Origin: Chryseosolibacter indicum
GTDB taxonomy: Bacteria; Bacteroidota; Bacteroidia; Cytophagales; Cyclobacteriaceae
DNA length: 64,000 bases
Direction of reading: 5' to 3'
Assembly (NCBI RefSeq): GCF_018598585.1
Contig: NZ_JAHESD010000024.1
Location: 1-64,000, forward strand
Part shown: positions 28,201-34,626 of the stretch, in pieces
Numbering within the stretch: position 1 is the first letter of the stretch
Layout: every line of letters starts with the position of its first letter
Translations under genes and position numbers: made by a program
The notes under the pieces: generated by a model
The model's input: only the letters and a program-made list of their open reading frames with translations
Databases searched by the model: none
What the model was told of the DNA's origin: nothing

Positions 28201-28302
28201 CGGAAGATACAGTGCTAATAGTACGAAGAGCAAAATTCTCCTATTCGAATGCCTGAGCATCGCAAAAGGAGATGGCATTTTTGAGGGTAATGATAATACC
28301 AT
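25219..28302 (-). CDS. SusC/RagA-family TonB-linked outer membrane transporter
   Basis: About 1027 residues from the ATG at 28302; ATGs at 28278 and 28260 are possible, and the longest frame starts at a TTG. A signal peptide ending AFSQ is followed by a carboxypeptidase-like domain (VTGKVTSADDGSGLPGVTV to LVFSFIGYASQEV). The plug domain (VVVGYGTVKKTDLTGSV) and the 22-strand barrel end in SSITYQVGVNLKF. With SusD it imports oligosaccharides using TonB energy. Its promoter (28374-28403) is overlapped by a uronate operator identical in core to that of the DUF4861 operon, which supports pectin fragments as substrate. Confidence 0.95.
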   Translation of the reverse strand: MVLSLPSKMPSPFAMLRHSNRRILLFVLLALYLPIHAFSQSTTVTGKVTSADDGSGLPGVTVLLKNSTTGTTTDTDGNYRISVPDLNGVLVFSFIGYASQEVSIGSRTSIDVAMSPDVTELNEVVVVGYGTVKKTDLTGSVATIEPDQITKRGPVSALEGVQGQVAGVDISNPSGRAGAGFKVQIRGQQSLKGGNPLYVVDGVITDNIDFLNPQDIERMDILKDASSTAIYGSRGAYGVVIVTTRQGASVKRKATISYDGYYGWRTPARLPDFMDGTTWWNFRQDAYITPAMQNNQAYDAAIGNNTTDRTELTRRLAEKDFTDWPDLLLQTGSQQNHWISASGTSENKIGYTLGVGYQEETGNVINESYKRYNIKANVSHTINDQWAAGANLNLALADQQAGSPNAIVNAFRMSPLVKPYYTDRPNELAIQPGKDLPYIDMTSSVNPLIDMENAKDDRHTYNILGNVYLQYAPVNWLSARSTFAPSLRNWKRGRYWGPNSEGRVGLLGSAELSTVESFSYVWDNQVTANKTFGDHNFNLMGLYSMNIFRNDSTFASGNNLPFNSGYSNIGSAPTADQRADTGFGKYSLMSFAVRLNYSWKDKYFLTLSDRWDGASVLSEGNKWASFPSAAASWKISEELFMSGLRAVNHLAFRVSYGFTGNNAIDPYTTTVAASSQSYYDFGGTNAGGFAPGGLGNRSLTWERTSELNVGVDYSLFETRVTGSVDLYNRRSRELLINRQLPPEIGHPRVWDNVATVRNRGIELALTTINVTNDNLTWSTSFNFTKNKNEILELLNGKQDLPGNKWFIGEPINVNYTYVFGGIWQEEDRDLAASYNQLPGQARVKDMDSDGAITPEDRRIIGTSMPSWTGGVTTTLTFKGFDFSASLFTRQGVQVYSPFHEEFLNWDDRGRQKLNVNWYMPANNVTPERHSNEYPQPKNFGPYWRTENGVAAYRDASFIKVKNITLGYTIPASALERARISSLRIYGNVLNPFVFTDYEGFDPEWGNATYAEGGISSITYQVGVNLKF

Positions 28303-28358
28303 AAAAAGGTTTTTTGGGTAAGTAGATATTCGTTGGATTGGCAGCAAATACTTACTTG

Positions 28359-28376
28359 ATGCGCAATCGATTGCAT
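28359..28376. promoter_or_regulatory. Uronate operator on the susC promoter
   Basis: ATGCGCAATCGATTGCAT with the core GCAATCGATTGC at 28363-28374. It overlaps the -7 box of the minus-strand promoter in the same register as the DUF4861 operon operator. Confidence 0.8.
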
Positions 28377-28403
28377 TTTAGAAAAGGTGAGTGATAATTC
28401 AAA
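28374..28403 (-). promoter_or_regulatory. Bacteroidota-type promoter of the susC operon
   Basis: On the minus strand TTTG (28400-28403), 19 bases, then TAAAATG (28374-28380). The boxes, spacing and following operator are the same as at 17661-17690. Confidence 0.7.
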
Positions 28404-28516
28404 ATAAAATTGCCCAAAAAACTGTATTAATAAGATATTTTAGTGCCGGACCCCTCCATTTTCCCTATTTTATCCTAGTAAAGCGACCGTATTTGAAATA
28501 AAAATTCAGCTCATAT

Positions 28517-28534
28517 TGTGCAATCGATAACATG
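28517..28534. promoter_or_regulatory. Second, imperfect uronate operator upstream of susC
   Basis: TGTGCAATCGATAACATG, sharing GCAATCGAT with the other sites. Its centre is 157 bases from the promoter operator. It lies 53 bases beyond the aldo/keto reductase stop codon. On the plus strand it is preceded by CATATTG, resembling the -7 box seen before kduI and uxaA, but no plus-strand gene follows. Confidence 0.5.
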
Positions 28535-28586
28535 CGATCTACATTAAGAATGAAGCCTAGCAAGCTCCATTCTCGCTTACATTACT

Positions 28587-29585
28587 TCATCTGGCGCCAA
28601 CCCAATGTGGATAAAGAGAAGTCGGTCTGGCAATTTTATCCAACCTCTGGAGGTGATCGTTTGACAAACGCCATTCCACTGCACCAAGATTATCTTTTAA
28701 TTGCTCTACGTTTCTAGCGCCTATTACTACGTTGCAAACCGTTTGTTGTTGTAGTAACCAATTTATTGCGATCTGTGGTATTGTCTTTCCGGTTTCAATT
28801 GAAATTCCATTTAGTATATCAACCGCGTTGTATAACAAATCAATTGATACCTGCGGACCTCCTATGTCTCCTCCTGACTTAATTCTTCCTTCAGGAAGCG
28901 CTGCGTCTCTTCTTATTTTACCGGTTAACCGACCCCATGCCAATGGGCTCCATATCATTGAACCAATGCCTTGATCCTTCCCTATTTGCAAAAGCTCAAG
29001 CTCCGCATCTCTTCCTATTAAAGAATAATATATCTGATGGACTACAAACTTTTCAAAACCTTCTCGCTCTGATGTTGAGAGCGCCTTCATTAACTGCCAT
29101 GCAGCGAAATTAGAACATCCGATATAACGAACCTTTCCGCTTCTCACCAAGTGATTGAGTGTGCTTAGTGTCTCCTCTAATGGTGTAGTGTAATCAAAGC
29201 CATGAATAAAATACAAATCAATATAATCCGTTTGAAGTCTTTTCAAACTTGCCTCACATTCTCTGATCAGGTGATAACGGGATGCACCTCTATCGTTGGG
29301 CTGATCTCCTGTGGCGAAGGTAGCTTTGGTAGCTATAATAGAATTGTGGCGTCTGCCTTTAAGTGCTGCTCCCAGTATTTCTTCTGCTGCACCAAGGGAA
29401 TAGACATTTGCTGTGTCAAAAAAGTTTAACTGGTTTTCAAGACAAACATCAATTAACGCTGATGCTTCTTTTACATCGGTTTCGCCCCACCGCTTAAAAA
29501 ATTCATTCGTTCCACCGAATGTTCCTGTTCCAAGACTAAGCACAGGCACACGCAATCCTGACTTTCCTAATTGACGATATTCCAT
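28587..29585 (-). CDS. Aldo/keto reductase
   Basis: A 332-residue NADPH-dependent TIM-barrel oxidoreductase. The start MEYRQLGKSGLRVPVLSLGT is standard. Catalytic residues are visible in FFDTANVYSLGAAEEILG (Asp, Tyr), the Lys in IIATKATF and the His in DLYFIHGFD. SGKVRYIGCSNF and CNVVIGARNVEQLKDNL complete the cofactor and strand pattern. The substrate is unknown; family members reduce sugar aldehydes or ketones. It is the last gene of the minus-strand run that starts at the subunit-3-like gene (32903), and it lies 76 bases after the AraC gene. Confidence 0.92.
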   Translation of the reverse strand: MEYRQLGKSGLRVPVLSLGTGTFGGTNEFFKRWGETDVKEASALIDVCLENQLNFFDTANVYSLGAAEEILGAALKGRRHNSIIATKATFATGDQPNDRGASRYHLIRECEASLKRLQTDYIDLYFIHGFDYTTPLEETLSTLNHLVRSGKVRYIGCSNFAAWQLMKALSTSEREGFEKFVVHQIYYSLIGRDAELELLQIGKDQGIGSMIWSPLAWGRLTGKIRRDAALPEGRIKSGGDIGGPQVSIDLLYNAVDILNGISIETGKTIPQIAINWLLQQQTVCNVVIGARNVEQLKDNLGAVEWRLSNDHLQRLDKIARPTSLYPHWVGAR

Positions 29586-29660
29586 AATGATAATTTATAT
29601 GATTTTTATATCACACAAATTTCAATATGCTAACCCTACAGCTTCAGCACATTATACTGT

Positions 29661-30602
29661 TTAACTGGTACTTTCCACAGATTTTAAAATTTCGGATGGC
29701 GACGTTCCGGTTTGGCTTTTATAGAAACGTGCAAAATAGGAAGGGTCTTCAAACCCAAATCTATAAGCAATCTCTGCAATAGTCTCGTTAGAATTCTTAA
29801 GACAAGCTGTTGCATAGCTAACCAATTGCTGTCTGATTAGTTGCCCTGCAGATTTACCTGTAATTGTCTTAACGGTGTCATTCAGATGGTTTTGAGCTAC
29901 GCCAAGCTCGTTGGCATACTCGGAAACTTTCTTCAACTTAACCACCTTATTATCTTCAAGTACTTTAAAGTCCTTCAAATATAAAGCTGTAAAATCCTGC
30001 AACAACTTTAATCCGCGATGATTAAATTTAGGCTGATCGTTTTTTCTTGTTCCGCTTATAAAGCTTGCCTTTGCCAATAGTGTTTGAATATGGCTTCTTA
30101 TAATCGGATGAGTAGATTTACTTCTATCCCTTGCTTCGACTTCAATAAGCCGAAATAAAGTAACGAAATACTCCATGTCCTGCTCCGAGAGTTTGATCAC
30201 TGCGTTATCACCTGCCTGGAAGTACGGCAGGGTAACTAGATATTGTTTATCAGTCCTGCCCAGGTTGAAGAAGTCCTCTGAGAAGGTGCAGAAAAAACCT
30301 CTGTGTGCCTCTAATTCCGTTTGCCAGGATGTTATAACACCTGGAGGCACAAAACATAACATGTTCTTTGCTACATAGTAGTCACGTGCTCCGATGGATA
30401 AAATTCCTTCTCCTTCCATAACCAGTACTACCATGTAGAAGCCCAGGCGATGGACAGGGATCACATTCTTCCATTCGCATTTGTAATGAAAATCAAAATG
30501 TTGAAGCGAAAGGAAAGTATTCTCTTCTTTGCTTTTGTCTGATTCTTTTAAATACGAATTTACGTATGAGTCTCCCTGATAGATCGGTATCTGTTTCCGC
30601 AT
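29661..30602 (-). CDS. AraC-family transcriptional regulator
   Basis: A 313-residue activator with an N-terminal cupin-like ligand domain (about residues 30-160) and a C-terminal AraC DNA-binding domain. The first helix-turn-helix is VSEYANELGVAQNHLNDTVK, and the second is ETIAEIAYRFGFEDPSYFARFYKSQTGTSPSEI. It sits between the GMC oxidoreductase and the aldo/keto reductase on the same strand, with 44 and 75 base gaps. It probably regulates one or both; the effector is unknown. Confidence 0.92.
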   Translation of the reverse strand: MRKQIPIYQGDSYVNSYLKESDKSKEENTFLSLQHFDFHYKCEWKNVIPVHRLGFYMVVLVMEGEGILSIGARDYYVAKNMLCFVPPGVITSWQTELEAHRGFFCTFSEDFFNLGRTDKQYLVTLPYFQAGDNAVIKLSEQDMEYFVTLFRLIEVEARDRSKSTHPIIRSHIQTLLAKASFISGTRKNDQPKFNHRGLKLLQDFTALYLKDFKVLEDNKVVKLKKVSEYANELGVAQNHLNDTVKTITGKSAGQLIRQQLVSYATACLKNSNETIAEIAYRFGFEDPSYFARFYKSQTGTSPSEILKSVESTS

Positions 30603-30646
30603 ATTTGTACATTATAAGCAATGTCAACACCGCCTGCGCTAATTCT

Positions 30647-32350
30647 TTATACCATCTTGCTTCTGACAACATAGTCAACAGCACGGGCCGCTAATGCCAT
30701 GTATGTTAAGGACGGATTTTGTGTTGCGGTAGATGTCATACACGCTCCATCAGTTATAAACACATTTTTACATGCATGTAACTGGTTCCATTCATTAAGC
30801 AATGATGTTTTCGGATCTTTACCCATACGCACCCCTCCCATTTCATGGATATCTAAACCAGGAGCTTGTTTTGAGTCACTTACTTTAATATCAACAAAGC
30901 CTGCCTTCTCATACATCTCTGTAAACTGTTCAATAAAATCTTTCACCATCTTCTCGTCATTGTCATCGTAGTCAATAGAGATTTTCAGTTTAGGCATGCC
31001 CCATTCATCCTTTTGAGTTTCATCCAACGCAACATAATTAGTTTCTTTCGGAATAGTCTCTCCCATCATGTGGGAATTCACGTGCCACACACCAAGTTTC
31101 GTTTTTGCAAGGTTGTCCTTTAGCTCAACACCTAACCCATCCCAACCCTGCTCATCATAACGACCTGAGTGAAATCCTGCCGCGTATCCGCGAAGGAAAT
31201 CCGTTTCCTGTTTATGAAGATTTCTAAATCTTGGAATATATCCGCTTGTAGGTCTCTTTCCTTTTGTTGTTGAGTCAAGAAACCCTTCATAAGAAGCATT
31301 AATCCTCGCCCTGTAATTATGAAACGCCACATATTTACCTAACAACCCATTATCATTTCCAAGACCGTTAGGGAAACGATTGGACTTAGAGTTGAGGAGT
31401 ATAAGGTTGGTATTAAGTGCAGCTGCATTAACAAAAATTACAGGTGCATAATATTCTACTGATTCTTTTGTTTTTGCATCGATAACCAGAACACCTTTGG
31501 CTTTTCCTTTTGCTTCATCATAAAGTATAGAATGAACTACAGAATCGGGTCTTAAAGTAAGGTTACCGGTTTTAGCTGCCCATGGCAAAGTCGAAGAGTT
31601 ACTGCTGAAGTATCCGCCAAAAGGACAACCACGTTGACATATTGTTCGATGCTGGCATTGGGCTCTGCCTTGTTGTATATGAATTGGCTGAGGATCGGTA
31701 ATATGGGCACAACGGGCAACGATGAGATGCCTGTTACCGTAATTTTCCTTAAGTTTTTCTTTAAAATATTTCTCAACGCATGTGAGCTCGATGGCAGGAA
31801 GGAATTCTCCGTCAGGTAATTCAGGAAGACCGTCTTTATCACCTGAAATCCCCGCGAACTTCTCTACATGGCTATACCATGATGCAATGTCTTTATAACG
31901 TATGGGCCAGTCAACTGCAAATCCATCCCGCGCAGGTCCTTCAAAATCGAAATCACTCCAACGTTGTGTTTGTCTTGCCCATAATAATGATTTGCCGCCT
32001 ACCTGATAGCCCCTTATCCAATCAAAGGGTTTCTCCTGTATATAAGGATGTTCGTTGTCTTTTACGAAAAAATGCATGGCATCTTCCCGGAAGGCATAAC
32101 ATCTGCTTACTACTGGATTTGCTTCTTTAATTTCCTGAGGAATTTCACCGCGATGTTTAAATTCCCAGGGCATCATGTTGGTAGTCGGATAATCGACATT
32201 ATGTTTTACATCTCTTCCGCGCTCGAGCACAAGCGTCTTAAGTCCACGTTCTGTTAACTCTTTAGCCACCCACCCTCCGCTGATACCAGATCCAATTACA
32301 ATTGCATCATAAGTCCGTTGTTGAGCGCTATCTATATTAAAATTCGCCAT
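30647..32350 (-). CDS. GMC-family FAD oxidoreductase
   Basis: A 567-residue flavoprotein. The FAD-binding Rossmann motif is YDAIVIGSGISGGWVAKEL near residue 15. QVGGKSLLWARQTQRWS is the conserved GMC region, and the C-terminal catalytic and flavin parts are DIHEMGGVRMG and NVFITDGACMTSTATQNPSLTYMALAARA. A Cys-rich stretch (CQHRTICQRGCPFGG) is typical of the gluconate-2-dehydrogenase and sugar 3-dehydrogenase branch. The protein has no signal of its own. It is eight bases downstream of a subunit-3-like gene whose leader could carry the complex out of the cytoplasm. Substrate probably a sugar, sugar acid or glycoside. Confidence 0.93.
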   Translation of the reverse strand: MANFNIDSAQQRTYDAIVIGSGISGGWVAKELTERGLKTLVLERGRDVKHNVDYPTTNMMPWEFKHRGEIPQEIKEANPVVSRCYAFREDAMHFFVKDNEHPYIQEKPFDWIRGYQVGGKSLLWARQTQRWSDFDFEGPARDGFAVDWPIRYKDIASWYSHVEKFAGISGDKDGLPELPDGEFLPAIELTCVEKYFKEKLKENYGNRHLIVARCAHITDPQPIHIQQGRAQCQHRTICQRGCPFGGYFSSNSSTLPWAAKTGNLTLRPDSVVHSILYDEAKGKAKGVLVIDAKTKESVEYYAPVIFVNAAALNTNLILLNSKSNRFPNGLGNDNGLLGKYVAFHNYRARINASYEGFLDSTTKGKRPTSGYIPRFRNLHKQETDFLRGYAAGFHSGRYDEQGWDGLGVELKDNLAKTKLGVWHVNSHMMGETIPKETNYVALDETQKDEWGMPKLKISIDYDDNDEKMVKDFIEQFTEMYEKAGFVDIKVSDSKQAPGLDIHEMGGVRMGKDPKTSLLNEWNQLHACKNVFITDGACMTSTATQNPSLTYMALAARAVDYVVRSKMV

Positions 32351-32357
32351 TTGTAAA

Positions 32358-32903
32358 TTAAACGTTAGGGGTTTCAGACACTGCTATACATCCTTTCCAA
32401 CCAGGACCAGGAACAAGCTGATAAGGTTTTACTTCTGTAAGAAAATATTGAGAAGAAGTATAGCCTTGAATGATGTATTGTTTGGAGGCCATGTAGAAAG
32501 TAACGACATCTTCCTTTAGTCCAACTTCGTTCTTATCAATCTTTTTTAACAGCGTAAGTCGCTCTTCAACACTTAAATCCGAAAAAGATTTGCCGCTTAT
32601 TTCTTCACATGCCTCATCAAAAGCACGTAAACCCCTCATATATTTTTCTTTAGATTCTTTATTCCCACAATCATCGATCATTACTAAGGTAAACAAATGA
32701 GCCCCAACGGTCTTAGCTCCAGGTTTGTCCGTGTCAGGAATAATTGTATCGGCAATTGCAGCAAGCAATTCTTCTTCTTCGCCTGTAACATTAAGATTAC
32801 TTAAAGCAATGGAAACCTTCTTAGGATCTTTTATGCATGATGGCAGAAGCATTGCAGCGGTGGTAGCTAAAGCAAAGTGCTTCAACATCTGTCGTCGTTT
32901 CAT
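32358..32903 (-). CDS. Gluconate 2-dehydrogenase subunit 3-like protein
   Basis: A 181-residue accessory subunit. It begins MKRRQMLKHFALATTAAMLLPSC, a Tat-like leader (paired Arg, then a hydrophobic stretch) ending in a lipobox Cys. The body (EEELLAAIADTIIPDTDKPGAKTVGAHLF) is the family hallmark. It would anchor and help export the GMC flavoprotein encoded next. No cytochrome subunit follows, so electrons must leave by another carrier. Confidence 0.9.
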   Translation of the reverse strand: MKRRQMLKHFALATTAAMLLPSCIKDPKKVSIALSNLNVTGEEEELLAAIADTIIPDTDKPGAKTVGAHLFTLVMIDDCGNKESKEKYMRGLRAFDEACEEISGKSFSDLSVEERLTLLKKIDKNEVGLKEDVVTFYMASKQYIIQGYTSSQYFLTEVKPYQLVPGPGWKGCIAVSETPNV

Positions 32904-33237
32904 ACGGGTTAATCGTTTATTAATTTTTTTTATTTATCGACTTAGCTTTTGCAGGCAATTATATCCATACCTATCGAAAGTGAAATTTACGGAGAAATAT
33001 GCTGCTCAAGACATAAAATTTAAGGAATCACATTTTTCAGCAAGAATCAGGTTAACAACAAACTTAATTGCTTCCCAAGTGTATTCCTTTTCGTGAACTG
33101 AAGAAAAAGATTACCTTAATAAACATGGGTAGCTGGTTGTATAACTTTAAAAGAATATACATATTTGCAGCTCCTTCGCTGGAGCTTGGGTAACTGGGCT
33201 AGAAATAGTTAGAGGATCTAAGCTTTAGCGAAGCCAA
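32904..33237. other. Intergenic region with no gene
   Basis: This 330-base AT-rich stretch lies between the start of the minus-strand dehydrogenase unit and tRNA-Leu. It must hold the promoters of both, but no convincing boxes, operators or hairpins were seen. Confidence 0.5.
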
Positions 33238-33319
33238 GCCTGAGTGGCGGAACTGGTAGACGCGCACGACTCAAAATCGTGTACCTAACGGTGTGCCGGT
33301 TCGATTCCGGCCTTAGGTA
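33238..33319 (+). tRNA. tRNA-Leu (anticodon CAA)
   Basis: An 82-base class II tRNA. The acceptor arm GCCTGAG pairs with CTTAGGT, and the discriminator base is A. The D-arm contains TGGTAGACGC, typical of tRNA-Leu. The anticodon stem CACGA/TCGTG has loop CTCAAAA and anticodon CAA at 33272-33274. A long variable arm follows, then T-arm GCCGG-TTCGATT-CCGGC. The genomic 3' end continues ACAA, so CCA is not encoded. Confidence 0.95.
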
Positions 33320-33342
33320 CAAGCTTGGAAGCAATGTTTTAG

Positions 33343-33370
33343 AAGCCATCCTTAACCGGATGGCTTTTTT
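33343..33370 (+). terminator. Terminator after tRNA-Leu
   Basis: AAGCCATCC pairs with GGATGGCTT around the loop TTAACC and is followed by a T run. It lies 23 bases past the tRNA. The 280 bases from here to the next gene at 33651 hold nothing recognisable. Confidence 0.88.
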
Positions 33371-33650
33371 ATTTCCCTATCCAGAATGACAATCACCAAC
33401 TTCAATTCAGGTAGAAACGGCAATAAGTTCTTGAGACCGCTTCAATCGACGAAGATATACCCGTGAACTATACTACGGCATTCCGCGGAAAACTTAAAAC
33501 CACCATTTGAATTTTCTCTTCCCATCCAAATGACAGCCGAGGAAGCATTATAACCTGGCCGTTGGCGTTAAGCGTGGTTTTTGAAGTTTCTTATTTAACT
33601 GGCATAGTTCTATTCGAAGCACGTGACATTACACTGAAAACATAATTCTT

Positions 33651-34547
33651 ATGATAGCAGAGAAAACAAGCAAGACGGCACAAAATCCCCTGGAGAAATA
33701 TCCGAAGCCTCCGTTTGAGGAACAGGAGCAACAGTTACCAGGTCGTGAGAGTGACCTTAATCCGAAGGCCGACCATGGGGAGAAATCTTATAAAGGATCC
33801 GGAAAATTAACCGGGAGAAAAGCAATTATAACCGGTGGTGATTCAGGAATAGGTCGTGCGGTAGCAATTGCTTTTGCGCGCGAGGGAGCTGACGTTCTGA
33901 TATCTTACCTGAATGAGCATGATGATGCTAAAGAAACGGCAAAGTATGTTGAAGAGGCCGGGCGTAAGGCTCTGACAATAGCAGGAGATATAAGTGACGA
34001 AAACCATTGTAAAGAAATTATTGAAAGAGCTGTTAAAGAGTTTGGTCAAATTGACATTCTTGTAAACAACGCAGCTTTTCAAATGGAAAGAGAATCTTTG
34101 CAGGAGATTTCTACAGAAGAATGGGATCGGACTTTTAAAGTAAACATCTATCCTATGTTCTATCTTTGTAAAGCAGCAGAAAAATACCTGAAGCCAGGTA
34201 GTACAATAATTAACACAACTTCTGTTAACGCTTATAAGGCGCCTCCTAAATTAATTCCTTACTCCGCTACAAAAGCAGCGATACAAAATTTCACAGTGAG
34301 CCTGGCGCAACTTTGGGCAGAAAAAGGTATCAGGGTAAACTGTGTAGCTCCTGGTCCAATATGGACACCGTTAATTCCTTCAACCATGGGCACGGAACAT
34401 GTAAAGTCATTTGGTGAAAGTGTTCCATTAAAAAGAGCAGGACAACCTGCAGAATTAGCGCCGGCCTATGTATTATTAGCCTCTGAAGACTCCAGTTATA
34501 TGACTGGTTCTACCGTTCAGGTAACGGGTGGGTATCCTACTATATAG
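33651..34547 (+). CDS. SDR-family oxidoreductase (stress-type, YhxC/YghA-like)
   Basis: A 298-residue short-chain dehydrogenase. An extra N-terminal tail of about 50 residues (KYPKPPFEEQEQQLPGRESDL) is characteristic of the YghA/general-stress subgroup. The cofactor motif TGGDSGIG is at 61-68, NNAAFQ follows, and the catalytic Ser, Tyr and Lys lie in TTSVNAYKAPPKLIPYSATKAA. It is probably cytoplasmic, NADP-dependent and acts on aldehydes; the physiological substrate is not known. It stands alone between the tRNA and a bidirectional terminator. It is not KduD, which lacks this tail. Confidence 0.92.
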   Translation: MIAEKTSKTAQNPLEKYPKPPFEEQEQQLPGRESDLNPKADHGEKSYKGSGKLTGRKAIITGGDSGIGRAVAIAFAREGADVLISYLNEHDDAKETAKYVEEAGRKALTIAGDISDENHCKEIIERAVKEFGQIDILVNNAAFQMERESLQEISTEEWDRTFKVNIYPMFYLCKAAEKYLKPGSTIINTTSVNAYKAPPKLIPYSATKAAIQNFTVSLAQLWAEKGIRVNCVAPGPIWTPLIPSTMGTEHVKSFGESVPLKRAGQPAELAPAYVLLASEDSSYMTGSTVQVTGGYPTI

Positions 34548-34572
34548 GAAGTAACTTCTACAGTTTTAACAT

Positions 34573-34603
34573 AAGAAGGCTAACCTTTTCGGTTAGCCTT
34601 CTT
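34573..34603. terminator. Bidirectional terminator between SDR and GH3 genes
   Basis: A perfect 13-base stem, AAGAAGGCTAACC with GGTTAGCCTTCTT, around the loop TTTTC. It separates the convergent SDR and GH3 genes. Confidence 0.88.
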
Positions 34604-34626
34604 ATCTGTTTAAGAATTAAACATTC

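Noticed and set aside
28303-28347. Extended N-terminus of the SusC-like protein
   Set aside because: The first codon is TTG and lies almost at the inferred transcript start; ATGs downstream are better.
33651-34547. KduD (2-deoxy-D-gluconate 3-dehydrogenase)
   Set aside because: The protein has the long N-terminal tail of stress-type SDRs and lies outside the pectin transcripts with no uronate operator.
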